From NCBI GenBank assembly GCA_965364515.1, contig CBDTXZ010000078.1, forward strand, positions 1-13,250: a stretch of DNA of 13,250 bases, in the 5' to 3' direction. The stretch is from JAHEDH01 sp965364515. GTDB lineage: Bacteria; Actinomycetota; Acidimicrobiia; Spongiisociales; ZC4RG35. A model generated the notes under the pieces. The model was not told where the DNA came from, did not search any database, and saw only the letters and a list, made by a program, of their open reading frames with translations. This document shows positions 1-5,284 of the stretch, in pieces (positions within the stretch are counted from its first letter, which is position 1; every line of letters begins with the position of its first letter). The translations under genes and the position numbers were made by a program.

Positions 1-542
1 AGGATCGCCTCGGGCCGATGCTTCGTCAGACCGTCGGTGAGTTGATCGGGGAAGAACAGATGGTCTCTCGCAGCGACGATCCCGTCGATCACCGCCCAGC
101 CGATCGCCCGGTGGTCGGGATGCATCATGTACTTCTTCCAGGGGTCGAACGTCAGCACGACATCGGGCTTCAAACGGCGGACCCACAGGGCAATGAAGCG
201 CTGCAGCTCCCGACCGTTTTCCAGCTCCCCGTCGACGTAGTCGCCGAATACGAGTTCCCCGGTCGCTCCGAGCGTCTGGGCGGCGTTGCGCTGCTCGGCA
301 CGGCGGGCGGCGATCAGCTCGGCCGGGTCCTGTTCCTCGTCCCAGGTTCCCTTCGAACCATCGGTCACGATCATCATCGAGATCTCACACCCCGCAGCGG
401 CCCACTTCGCGAGTGTCCCGCCCGCCCCGAACTCTGCGTCGTCGGGATGAGCTCCGATCGTCAGCACGCGATTCGGAGTCGGGAGGTCGATCGGATCGAG
501 CCTGGCCTCGGAGAAGAGGTTCGTAGCTGGCTTGGAGGTCAT
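1..542 (-). CDS. PIG-L/LmbE family deacetylase (3' end outside window)
   Basis: Reading leftward from ATG at 542, the frame stays open for 180 codons to the window edge, so the C-terminus is missing. The protein carries the family zinc-binding motif AHPDDAEFG near residue 31, followed by a GTL.KWAAAG helix, a VTDGSKGTWD strand-loop, RRAEQRNAA near residue 81, and a second metal-ligand motif MMHPDHRAIGW near residue 140. Members are zinc hydrolases that deacetylate N-acetylglucosamine-type substrates, for example in mycothiol or glycolipid metabolism; the substrate here cannot be told. The start overlaps the stop of the upstream cofC-like gene in an ATGA quadruplet, which implies translational coupling. 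The preceding 25 residues before the first strand are a short, non-conserved leader. The family call is secure; the substrate is unknown. Confidence 0.92.
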   Translation of the reverse strand, partial: MTSKPATNLFSEARLDPIDLPTPNRVLTIGAHPDDAEFGAGGTLAKWAAAGCEISMMIVTDGSKGTWDEEQDPAELIAARRAEQRNAAQTLGATGELVFGDYVDGELENGRELQRFIALWVRRLKPDVVLTFDPWKKYMMHPDHRAIGWAVIDGIVAARDHLFFPDQLTDGLTKHRPEAI

Positions 543-1144
543 GGAGATGAGGGTATCGGCACGACGTCGCCGAGCCACCGCCCGAGCGGGTGGGCTGCTG
601 CTGCGGAGAAGTCAGCGGCGGTGTCGAGGTCGAGGAGCGTCCCGATCTCTATCACGACCTCGACGGGGCGGTTCCCGAGTCTGGCGAGGTGCCGATGGAA
701 GCTGCCGGGCCCGAATGCGAAGTCGAACCCGCCGACACCGCCGATCAGCGACGTCCCGCCGTCACTCGATGGAGCGATCACCCACGAGCCCCTCGACATG
801 ATCTCGAGTGCTTTCGCCAGCTCGGCGCTGCGGAGCAGCGGGAGATCGGCGTGACAGAACAGCCACGGCTGGTTGTTGGCGAACAGCGTGGCCGAATGGG
901 CGGCCTCGTCCAGGCTGGATCCCTCGTCCAGCAGCACGTCGTATCCCTGGTGTGCCGCCCACGCCGACACGGCGTCGTCAGCAGAGAGAATGAGCGGTGT
1001 TGCGTTTGCAGCGATCGCCGCGAGCGCCGTCCGCCGCGCCAACTCGACGCTCAGCGCTTGACGTTGCTGAGGCTCGAGAACCGACGACAGTCGCTTCTTG
1101 GCGATTTCGAACGGCTTGACGGGGATCGCAACGATCCGGGTCAA
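539..1144 (-). CDS. cofC: CofC/FbiD-type phospholactate (or PEP) guanylyltransferase
   Basis: This 201-residue protein fits the size of CofC, the nucleotidyltransferase that joins GTP to 2-phospho-L-lactate (or to phosphoenolpyruvate in the FbiD variant) to make the activated precursor of coenzyme F420. It shows the nucleotidyltransferase N-terminus IVAIPVKPFEIAKKRLS, a FCHADLPLL strand carrying the metal-binding aspartate, APSSDGGTSLI, and FGPGSFHRHL, in the order expected for the family. Translation appears to begin at TTG 1144, which overlaps the TGA of the small upstream ORF in a TTGA quadruplet; the C-terminus overlaps the deacetylase start in ATGA. An F420-using oxidoreductase lies at 3053-4042, consistent with an F420-producing host. 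The substrate (phospholactate or PEP) cannot be decided from sequence alone. Confidence 0.9.
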   Translation of the reverse strand: MTRIVAIPVKPFEIAKKRLSSVLEPQQRQALSVELARRTALAAIAANATPLILSADDAVSAWAAHQGYDVLLDEGSSLDEAAHSATLFANNQPWLFCHADLPLLRSAELAKALEIMSRGSWVIAPSSDGGTSLIGGVGGFDFAFGPGSFHRHLARLGNRPVEVVIEIGTLLDLDTAADFSAAAAHPLGRWLGDVVPIPSSP

Positions 1145-1260
1145 CGTCCACCGTCCCCGGATGTGGGTGAGCCGGCGATGACCACCCGGTGCTCGTTGCA
1201 GAGCTCGGCAACGAGCATCACCGGATCTGCGACCTTCGGTGTGTTGTTGCCGGTGGCCAT
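1141..1260 (-). CDS. 39-residue small protein, first gene of the cofC operon
   Basis: The ORF runs from ATG 1260 to TGA 1141 and encodes a 39-residue peptide beginning MATGNNTPKVADPVML and ending TSGDGGR. I do not recognise a family. Three things support it as a real gene. A strong Shine-Dalgarno (GAGGAGGG, 1276-1269) lies 8 nt before the ATG. A TAGGGT -10-like box lies 24 nt before the ATG. Its stop overlaps the cofC TTG start in TTGA, the same coupling used between cofC and the deacetylase. The peptide has one cysteine, no membrane segment and no signal peptide. It may simply load ribosomes onto the weak TTG start of cofC, or be a small protein with its own role. The gene call is fairly firm; the function is unknown. 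Confidence 0.62.
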   Translation of the reverse strand: MATGNNTPKVADPVMLVAELCNEHRVVIAGSPTSGDGGR

Positions 1261-1284
1261 TTGTGACACCCTCCTCGGTCGGGG

Positions 1285-1290
1285 ACCCTA
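1285..1290 (-). promoter_or_regulatory. Putative -10 box (TAGGGT) of the small ORF-cofC-deacetylase operon
   Basis: TAGGGT fits the actinobacterial TANNNT -10 pattern and sits 24 nt before the ATG at 1260. That leaves room for a short leader containing the GAGGAGGG ribosome site at 1276-1269. No convincing -35 box was seen. The uspA gene has the same hexamer at nearly the same distance (25 nt). Confidence 0.4.
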
Positions 1291-1385
1291 CCCGGATCCC
1301 GGGCCGACCATTCTCCGACGACAGGTCAGGAATATCGGTGGCTTGCAGCTGTTGTAGGGATGGAGTAGATCGAGAGGCTTCTTAC

Positions 1386-1670
1386 ATGGCCAAGGCAATC
1401 GTCGGAGACACCATCGTCGCAGAGAGCGACGAGACGGTCGTCGTCGAAGGCAACCACTACTTCCCGCCCGAGAGCGTGAAACTCGAACTGTTCACCGAGA
1501 ACGCTCGACGGACCACCTGTCCCTGGAAGGGAGTGGCCTCCTACTACGACATCCACGTCGACGGCACCACCCTGTCGGCCGCGGCGTGGTACTACCCCCA
1601 GCCCAAGCAGGGGGCGGCGAACATCGAGAACTACGTCGCCTTCTACCCGGTGGTCACCGTCGAGTCCTGA
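1386..1670 (+). CDS. DUF427 domain protein
   Basis: This 94-residue protein is a single complete DUF427 (PF04248) domain. It shows the family hallmarks: GDTIVAES near the start, the central VEGNHYFPPESV.LELF, TTCPWKGVASYYDI near residue 48, and AAWYYPQPK.GA.NI.NYVAFYP toward the end. The tryptophan, tyrosine and cysteine-proline residues are the conserved core. The biochemical role of the family is not established. The start ATG 1386 is chosen because it fits the domain boundary and has GAGAGG at 1372-1377, 8 nt upstream. An upstream in-frame extension to about 1239 would only add low-complexity residues from the divergent promoter region. A TAGGGA hexamer 25 nt before the ATG is a possible -10. 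A strong hairpin follows 21 nt after the stop. Confidence 0.9.
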   Translation: MAKAIVGDTIVAESDETVVVEGNHYFPPESVKLELFTENARRTTCPWKGVASYYDIHVDGTTLSAAAWYYPQPKQGAANIENYVAFYPVVTVES

Positions 1671-1691
1671 GAGGTCTCCTCCCCTCTCAAC

Positions 1692-1721
1692 GAGAGCGCC
1701 CGACTTCGGTCGGGCCCTCTC
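1692..1721 (+). terminator. Hairpin terminator after the DUF427 gene
   Basis: The two 13-nt arms 1692-1704 and 1709-1721 pair with a single mismatch (1697/1716) around a TTCG tetraloop: GCCCGAC-TTCG-GTCGGGC, extended by GAGAG/CTCTC. There is no T-tract, which is common for GC-rich actinobacterial terminators. It separates the DUF427 gene from the leader ORF and LysE gene that follow. Confidence 0.7.
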
Positions 1722-1731
1722 GCGTCCGGGG

Positions 1732-1737
1732 TACCGT
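1732..1737 (+). promoter_or_regulatory. Putative leaderless -10 box (TACCGT) upstream of the lysE leader ORF
   Basis: TACCGT fits TANNNT and lies exactly 7 nt before ATG 1745, the spacing seen at several other starts in the window (3053, 7708, 12869). This predicts a transcript beginning at or next to the ATG of the 10-codon leader ORF rather than at the LysE start. Confidence 0.45.
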
Positions 1738-1744
1738 TCCGCCC

Positions 1745-1777
1745 ATGTCGATCAACGCCCCGACCCGCCGTGCGTGA
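1745..1777 (+). CDS. 10-codon leader ORF overlapping the LysE-family gene start
   Basis: ATG 1745 opens a short frame, MSINAPTRRA, that stops at TGA 1775-1777. It overlaps the GTG 1770 of the exporter gene by 8 nt in a different frame. The ATG has a TANNNT box 7 nt upstream, so it would be read leaderlessly. The exporter GTG itself has no recognisable Shine-Dalgarno, so termination-reinitiation from this leader is a plausible way to translate the exporter. The alternative is that the -10 resemblance is chance, or that a sequence error split one longer reading frame. Confidence 0.35.
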   Translation: MSINAPTRRA

Positions 1778-2357
1778 GGTCCTGCTCGGAGTGACGATCG
1801 GCTGGGCGGCGGGGATTTCGCCGGGTCCGCTCAACCTGCTCGTCATCCAGTCCACGCTCCGCTCGGGTGCCGGCGCCGGAGTGCTCGTCGCCATCTCCCC
1901 GCTCGTCACCGATGCCCCGATCATCGCCCTCTCCCTCGTCGTGGCATCAGCCCTGCCCGAGGTGACGCTCACGGCGCTCTCGGTTGGTGGGGGTCTGTAT
2001 CTCGTCTGGCTCGGTGTTGCCGAGTGGCGAGCGTCCAGCGAAGAGAAGGTGGAAATGCCTGCCGGATCACATCTCAAGCGCGGCGTGATCACCAATCTGC
2101 TGTCGCCGCATCCCTGGCTGTTCTGGCTCACCGTTGGGGGGCCGACGACCGTCACGGCCTGGCAGCGAACCCCTGGAGCCGCGGTCGGGTTCCTGGTTGC
2201 GTTCTTCGCTCTGATGATCGGCGTCAAGGTCGTCATCGCCGTGCTCGTCGCGCGTACTGGCAGCAGGATGAGCGAACGCAGCCGCACGCGCGCCGCCCGC
2301 ATCGGAGGTGTCGCACTGGTGCTCGTCGGTCTCGTCGTGATCGCGGGTGGATTCTGA
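1770..2357 (+). CDS. LysE/RhtB family amino-acid exporter
   Basis: This 195-residue integral membrane protein has the size and layout of LysE/RhtB exporters, which push amino acids or similar small molecules out of the cell. The N-terminal helix contains the family signature GISPGPLNLLVIQSTLRSG. Further membrane segments lie near residues 35-60, 66-85 (YLVWLGVAEWR), 110-125 (LSPHPWLFWLTVGGP, a second conserved motif), 135-160 and 175-194. The start is GTG 1770, because the first helix follows directly and little sequence precedes it. No Shine-Dalgarno is visible; translation may depend on the overlapping leader ORF. The downstream secreted-protein gene begins 41 nt after the stop and may be cotranscribed. 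The transported substrate cannot be inferred. Confidence 0.9.
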   Translation: MREVLLGVTIGWAAGISPGPLNLLVIQSTLRSGAGAGVLVAISPLVTDAPIIALSLVVASALPEVTLTALSVGGGLYLVWLGVAEWRASSEEKVEMPAGSHLKRGVITNLLSPHPWLFWLTVGGPTTVTAWQRTPGAAVGFLVAFFALMIGVKVVIAVLVARTGSRMSERSRTRAARIGGVALVLVGLVVIAGGF

Positions 2358-2398
2358 TCCACCGGGAACCAAGAACGATCTCGGACCGTCTCAGGACC

Positions 2399-2980
2399 AT
2401 GATCAAACGCACATTGCTCCTGCTTTCGCTCACAACCGTCGCAATCGTCGGGCCGATGGCCACCGCCCGAGCCTGTAGTTGCATGGTTCCCGACCCGGCA
2501 GCGTTCCTCGCCGACAGCGACTTCGTGTTCGCCGGCTCGCTGATCGACGATCCAGGCCGCGGGATGGAGCAGATCGGCGACATCGCATACACGTTCGAAG
2601 TCGACGCCGTATACAAGGGCGACATCCGCGACCAGACCATCGACATCTGGTCCGCGTCCAACGGTGCGGCGTGCGGTTTCGAGATTGCGCCGGGGCAACC
2701 TGTCGCAATTGCTGCGAGCGTCTTCGATGGCCGGCTGACGGGTGGACTCTGCGCCACGTTCGACGTAGCCCAACTCGAAGCGGCGGCAACCGAGGCGGGG
2801 ATCGAGCCCGTCATCCCTCAGGCCCGCACCGGTGATGCAGACGGTGGATCATCGGATCAGGCTTCGACTCCGGTGATGGGTACTGCAGTCGCCGTCCTCG
2901 TTGCGACCGCTGGTGTCGCGGTCGGTGTGGCGGCTGCTGTGGCCCTGACGCAACGCTCCCGTGGAGGCGAGAACGGCTGA
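2399..2980 (+). CDS. Secreted, membrane-anchored protein with TIMP-like N-terminal domain
   Basis: The 193-residue product has a Sec signal peptide (residues 1-25, ending ATARA), an extracytoplasmic domain, a Gly/Ser/Asp-rich linker near 137-150, and a C-terminal membrane helix (about 155-183) with basic residues after it. Predicted signal peptidase cleavage after ARA leaves a mature N-terminus of CSCMVPDPAAFLADSDFVFAG, which resembles the start of tissue inhibitors of metalloproteinases. Cysteines fall at mature positions 1, 3, 67 and 93, close to the two disulfides linking 1-70 and 3-99 in TIMP N-domains. The residue before the cysteine does not form a proper lipobox (ARAC), so a lipoprotein is less likely. 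Bacterial relatives of this fold have unknown roles; protease inhibition is only a structural analogy. The start is the first ATG; the AGGA 2 nt upstream is poorly spaced. Confidence 0.78.
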   Translation: MIKRTLLLLSLTTVAIVGPMATARACSCMVPDPAAFLADSDFVFAGSLIDDPGRGMEQIGDIAYTFEVDAVYKGDIRDQTIDIWSASNGAACGFEIAPGQPVAIAASVFDGRLTGGLCATFDVAQLEAAATEAGIEPVIPQARTGDADGGSSDQASTPVMGTAVAVLVATAGVAVGVAAAVALTQRSRGGENG

Positions 2981-2993
2981 TCGGATCTCGGCT

Positions 2994-3008
2994 GCGACAC
3001 CCCGTCGC
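2994..3008 (+). terminator. Weak hairpin after the TIMP-like gene
   Basis: GCGAC (2994-2998) pairs with GTCGC (3004-3008) around ACCCC, 13 nt after the stop codon. It is short and without a T-tract, so it is only a possible terminator. Confidence 0.25.
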
Positions 3009-3039
3009 GACTCGTCTGTGCGTTGTGATACGCCATCGC

Positions 3040-3045
3040 TAGTTT
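3040..3045 (+). promoter_or_regulatory. Leaderless -10 box (TAGTTT) of the F420 oxidoreductase-selenoprotein-GNAT operon
   Basis: TAGTTT fits TANNNT and lies 7 nt before ATG 3053. No ribosome-binding site precedes that ATG, which agrees with a leaderless mRNA starting at the initiation codon. No clear -35 box is visible. It would drive all three overlapping genes to 5066. Confidence 0.55.
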
Positions 3046-3052
3046 CGCGCCC

Positions 3053-4042
3053 ATGAGATTCGGAGCTTTTGTACCGCAAGGATGGCGCCTCGACCTGGTC
3101 GGCATCGACCAGGCCGAGCATTGGAACACGATGGTCGACGTCGCCAAGGTGATCGAGTCGTCGGGATACGAGTCCCTGTGGGTGTACGACCACTTCCACA
3201 CGGTTCCGGTCCCCACCCAGGAGGTGACCTACGAGGCCTGGACGCTGATGGCCGCACTCGCCGCCGTCACCGACACGGTCCGGCTCGGGCAGATGTGCAC
3301 CTGCAACTCGTACCGTCCACCCGCATATCTCGCGAAGGTCGCCACGTCGATCGACACGATCTCAAATGGACGTCTCGAGATGGGAATCGGCGCAGGCTGG
3401 TACGAGCACGAATACAAGGGGTACGGATACGGCTTCGAGAAGCCCTCGATTCGTATCGGAAGGCTGCGCGAGGCCGTCGAGATCATGCAGGCCCTCTGGA
3501 CCGAGGACGAGGTCTCCTACGACGGCGAGCATTACCAGCTGGACGGGGCGATCTGTCAGCCCAAGCCCGTCCAGGATCCCCACATCCCGCTGTGGATCGC
3601 AGGCGGGGGCGAGCAGCTCACCCTCAACGTGGCCGCCAGGCACGCCCAGTACACCAACTTCGGTAACTCGCTCGATGAGTTCGTCCACAAGTCCAACGTG
3701 CTCGAAGGGCACTGCAGCGACGTCGATCGTGACTTCGGTGACATCGTCAGAACGTCGAACTTCAACGTGATCTGCGCCGAGACCGAAGCTGCGGTCGAGG
3801 AGACCCTGGGTTGGGTCCGAGCACACCTGACGCCATTCGTCGGGGCAGACCGTGCAGAGAAGATCGTGCAGTCCAACTTCGTCGACGGTGGAACCGCCGG
3901 AACCCCCGAGCAGATCGTCGAAACGCTGTCGGGCTGGCGTGACGCCGGCATGGAGTACGGCATCGGCTACTTCCCCGAGGCTGCCTACGACACGGCAGGT
4001 CTGGAGCTCTTCGCCCGAACGGTCATTCCGGAGCTGTCGTGA
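3053..4042 (+). CDS. LLM class F420-dependent oxidoreductase
   Basis: This 329-residue TIM-barrel protein belongs to the luciferase-like monooxygenase superfamily, in the branch that uses coenzyme F420 for hydride transfer. Visible family features are the first strand MRFGAFVPQG, AKVIESSGYESLWVYDHF near residue 34, the TVRLGQMCTCNSYRPPAYLAK segment near 80, SNGRLEMGIGAGWYEHEY near 105, the LREAVEIMQALW helix near 138, and the C-terminal GTPEQIVETLSGWRDAGMEYGIGYFP. The cytoplasmic substrate is unknown. The length matches the family. The start is ATG 3053, placed 7 nt after a TANNNT box. The gene ends in GTGA, where its stop overlaps the GTG of the next gene, so it is translationally coupled to the peroxiredoxin-like selenoprotein candidate. 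The cofC gene at 539-1144 supports an F420-containing host. Confidence 0.93.
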   Translation: MRFGAFVPQGWRLDLVGIDQAEHWNTMVDVAKVIESSGYESLWVYDHFHTVPVPTQEVTYEAWTLMAALAAVTDTVRLGQMCTCNSYRPPAYLAKVATSIDTISNGRLEMGIGAGWYEHEYKGYGYGFEKPSIRIGRLREAVEIMQALWTEDEVSYDGEHYQLDGAICQPKPVQDPHIPLWIAGGGEQLTLNVAARHAQYTNFGNSLDEFVHKSNVLEGHCSDVDRDFGDIVRTSNFNVICAETEAAVEETLGWVRAHLTPFVGADRAEKIVQSNFVDGGTAGTPEQIVETLSGWRDAGMEYGIGYFPEAAYDTAGLELFARTVIPELS

Positions 4043-4572
4043 GCTTCGACGTCGAACGTCTTGCCGAACACACCCTGATCGATCCGGACGGGGGCGAGCA
4101 TCGATTCGGCGATCGGTGGTCTGACCGTCGAGCGCTGGTTCTCTTCCTCAGGCATTTCGGTTGACTGACCTGCCGTGAACGGGCCGGTCAGGTCCGAGAT
4201 CGATATGAGGAGATCGTCGCCACCGGTACCGAGGTGGTCGCAGTCGGCACCGGCGGAAAACGCTACGCCAAAGCGTTCATCGAGGACGAACGAGTGCCAT
4301 TCGACGTGTTGCTGGACGAGGACGGCACGGCGGCAGACATCGTCGGCACGAAGTCGTTCAATGCTGCAACGCTCCTCCGTCCCGCCCAGTGGGTCGCCGG
4401 TGCTCGATCAGTCTCGAGTGGCAACGTCCAGCACAAGACCGGCAGGCGGCCGACACAACTTGGAGCGACGCTCGTCATCGGGCCCGGTGATGAGCTCCTG
4501 TACGCCGACTTCGAGGACTACGCCGGAGACCACGCAGACCTCGATGAAGTCATCTCCGTTCTGCGCGGATGA
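4039..4572 (+). CDS. Peroxiredoxin-like (AhpC-TSA_2/PRXL2-type) selenoprotein with in-frame UGA (UxxC)
   Basis: From GTG 4039 the frame encodes 177 residues when TGA 4162-4164 is read as selenocysteine. The motif is then FLRHFG-U-LTCRERAGQVRDRYEEI, where relatives of the AhpC/TSA-like peroxiredoxin family (PF13911 type) have FxRxFGCxxC; the TGA falls exactly on the first redox cysteine, and the second (residue 45) is intact. Homology continues across the TGA: the thioredoxin-fold strand VVAVGTGG at 66-73, FIEDERVPFDVLLDEDGTAADIVG at 80-103, and RRPTQLGATLVIGPGDELLYADFEDYAGDHAD at 136-167. The start overlaps the oxidoreductase stop in GTGA and the end overlaps the GNAT start in ATGA, so the full-length frame is exactly what joins its neighbours. 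Hairpin-forming sequence follows the TGA. The expected role is thiol/selenol redox or peroxide reduction in the cytoplasm. The alternatives are a nonsense pseudogene or a base error. Confidence 0.85.
4162..4164 (+). other. In-frame TGA, predicted selenocysteine codon (residue 42)
   Basis: This TGA lies in the reading frame of the peroxiredoxin-like gene, immediately after the codons for RHFG, and is followed by CTG ACC TGC, giving U-L-T-C. It replaces the first cysteine of the family's CxxC redox motif, the usual place for selenocysteine. Coding similarity to the family continues on both sides with no frameshift. Confidence 0.82.
4167..4195 (+). promoter_or_regulatory. Candidate bacterial SECIS element downstream of the UGA
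   Basis: Two mutually exclusive hairpins can form. Fold A pairs 4167-4175 (GACCTGCCG) with 4185-4194 as nine Watson-Crick pairs with one bulged T (4188), enclosing a 9-nt loop TGAACGGGC that has G as its second base; the loop begins 11 nt after the TGA. Fold B pairs 4181-4185 (GGGCC) with 4191-4195 (GGTCC) around the loop GGTCA, 21 nt after the TGA. As I recall it, the E. coli fdhF loop bound by SelB is GGUCU, which is close to fold B, and a G among the first loop bases is a bacterial SECIS feature. Fold A is more stable by pair count but sits close to the UGA; fold B has better spacing and loop. I cannot decide between them. Confidence 0.65.
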
Positions 4573-5066
4573 ATCCGTCGATCCGCCCGCTCCGACCTGA
4601 CGACCTCGGCCGGGTGCTCGAGATCAATCAGGCGAATACACCCGAGGTCGGCTCCATCGATTCCGAACGGCTCGCATTCATCTACGACGAGGCGGCCATC
4701 AGGCTTGGAACGGCCATCGGTGTACAGCTCGTCGGTTTCACACTCGTCCTGGCGCCGGGCTCGAAATACGACTCGGTCAACTATCGATGGTTTCAGAGCA
4801 ACCAATCCGACTGTTGGTATCTCGATCGCGTAGCGATCACCGCCGAGTACCGGCGTCGAGGACTCGGAGCCAGGCTGTACCGGCGTGTGTTCGAAGAGCT
4901 GGAGGAGACCCCGGCCCGATCGTTGGGGCTCGAAGTCAACGTCGACCCTCCCAATCCAGCGTCGATGGCCTTCCATGAGCGGCTCGGCTTCGATCTCCTG
5001 GCACAGCAGACGACCGACTACGGCGCAGTCGTGGCCATGATGCTTCGGGCGATCAGGAAGGCCTGA
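4569..5066 (+). CDS. GNAT family N-acetyltransferase
   Basis: This 165-residue protein is a single GNAT domain that would transfer an acetyl group from acetyl-CoA to an amine. It has the N-terminal strand-helix IRPLRPDDLGRVLEINQAN, a YLDRVAI strand near residue 84, the acetyl-CoA pyrophosphate-binding motif RRRGLGARLYRRVFEEL at 95-111, and LEVNVDPPNPASMAFHERLGF at 121-141, matching motifs A and B of the family. The start ATG 4569 overlaps the stop of the selenoprotein candidate in ATGA, so it is the last gene of the 3053-5066 operon. Its substrate is unknown. Cotranscription with redox enzymes might suggest a small-molecule or detoxification pathway, but that is inference. Confidence 0.92.
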   Translation: MNPSIRPLRPDDLGRVLEINQANTPEVGSIDSERLAFIYDEAAIRLGTAIGVQLVGFTLVLAPGSKYDSVNYRWFQSNQSDCWYLDRVAITAEYRRRGLGARLYRRVFEELEETPARSLGLEVNVDPPNPASMAFHERLGFDLLAQQTTDYGAVVAMMLRAIRKA

Positions 5067-5116
5067 CTCCCAGCCGGGAACCGACCAGCCCGACGACCGT
5101 AGGGAGCAACGAGCGG

Positions 5117-5144
5117 CGCCGCCGCCTTCGTGCGGTGTGCGGCG
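5117..5144 (+). terminator. GC-rich hairpin after the GNAT gene
   Basis: CGCCGC (5117-5122) pairs with GCGGCG (5139-5144). An inner CGC/GCG pairing (5123-5125 with 5132-5134) encloses CTTCGT, leaving GTGT bulged. It lies 50 nt after the GNAT stop, in the 218-nt gap before the cytochrome genes. No T-tract follows. The rest of this gap holds only a possible -10 box (TACCTT, 5239-5244) and the cytochrome ribosome site. Confidence 0.35.
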
Positions 5145-5284
5145 TGCCAGCAGATCTCTCCTCCCGGGTGCACAGCTCACCTGCTAGTCGGGCGACAGGT
5201 GGGGCCAATGGACCCTGGGGCTCACTGCGGGTCTGGCATACCTTCTTCACAGGGCACAGCCGAGCCCACCGCAAGGAGATCGAG

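Noticed and set aside
1343..1371. TTGCAG - 17 nt - TAGATC as a promoter for the DUF427 gene
   Set aside because: The -10 match is weak, and transcription would start after the ribosome site at 1372-1377. TAGGGA at 1355-1360 fits the leader length better.
1643..2773. 376-codon minus-strand ORF across the LysE and TIMP-like genes
   Set aside because: It is an Arg/Thr/Pro-rich shadow frame with no family resemblance, covering two well-supported plus-strand genes.
4234..4572. A shorter 112-codon frame starting at GTG 4234 as the peroxiredoxin-like gene
   Set aside because: It would lack the redox motif and the first part of the thioredoxin fold, and it would leave a 191-nt gap in an operon whose genes otherwise overlap by 4 nt. 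The frame upstream of the TGA carries matching family sequence.
4039..4572. Nonsense pseudogene explanation for the in-frame TGA
   Set aside because: It cannot be excluded without the rest of the genome. However, there is only one disruption, it is TGA rather than TAG or TAA, it is exactly at the redox position, and structured sequence follows, so selenocysteine is favoured.
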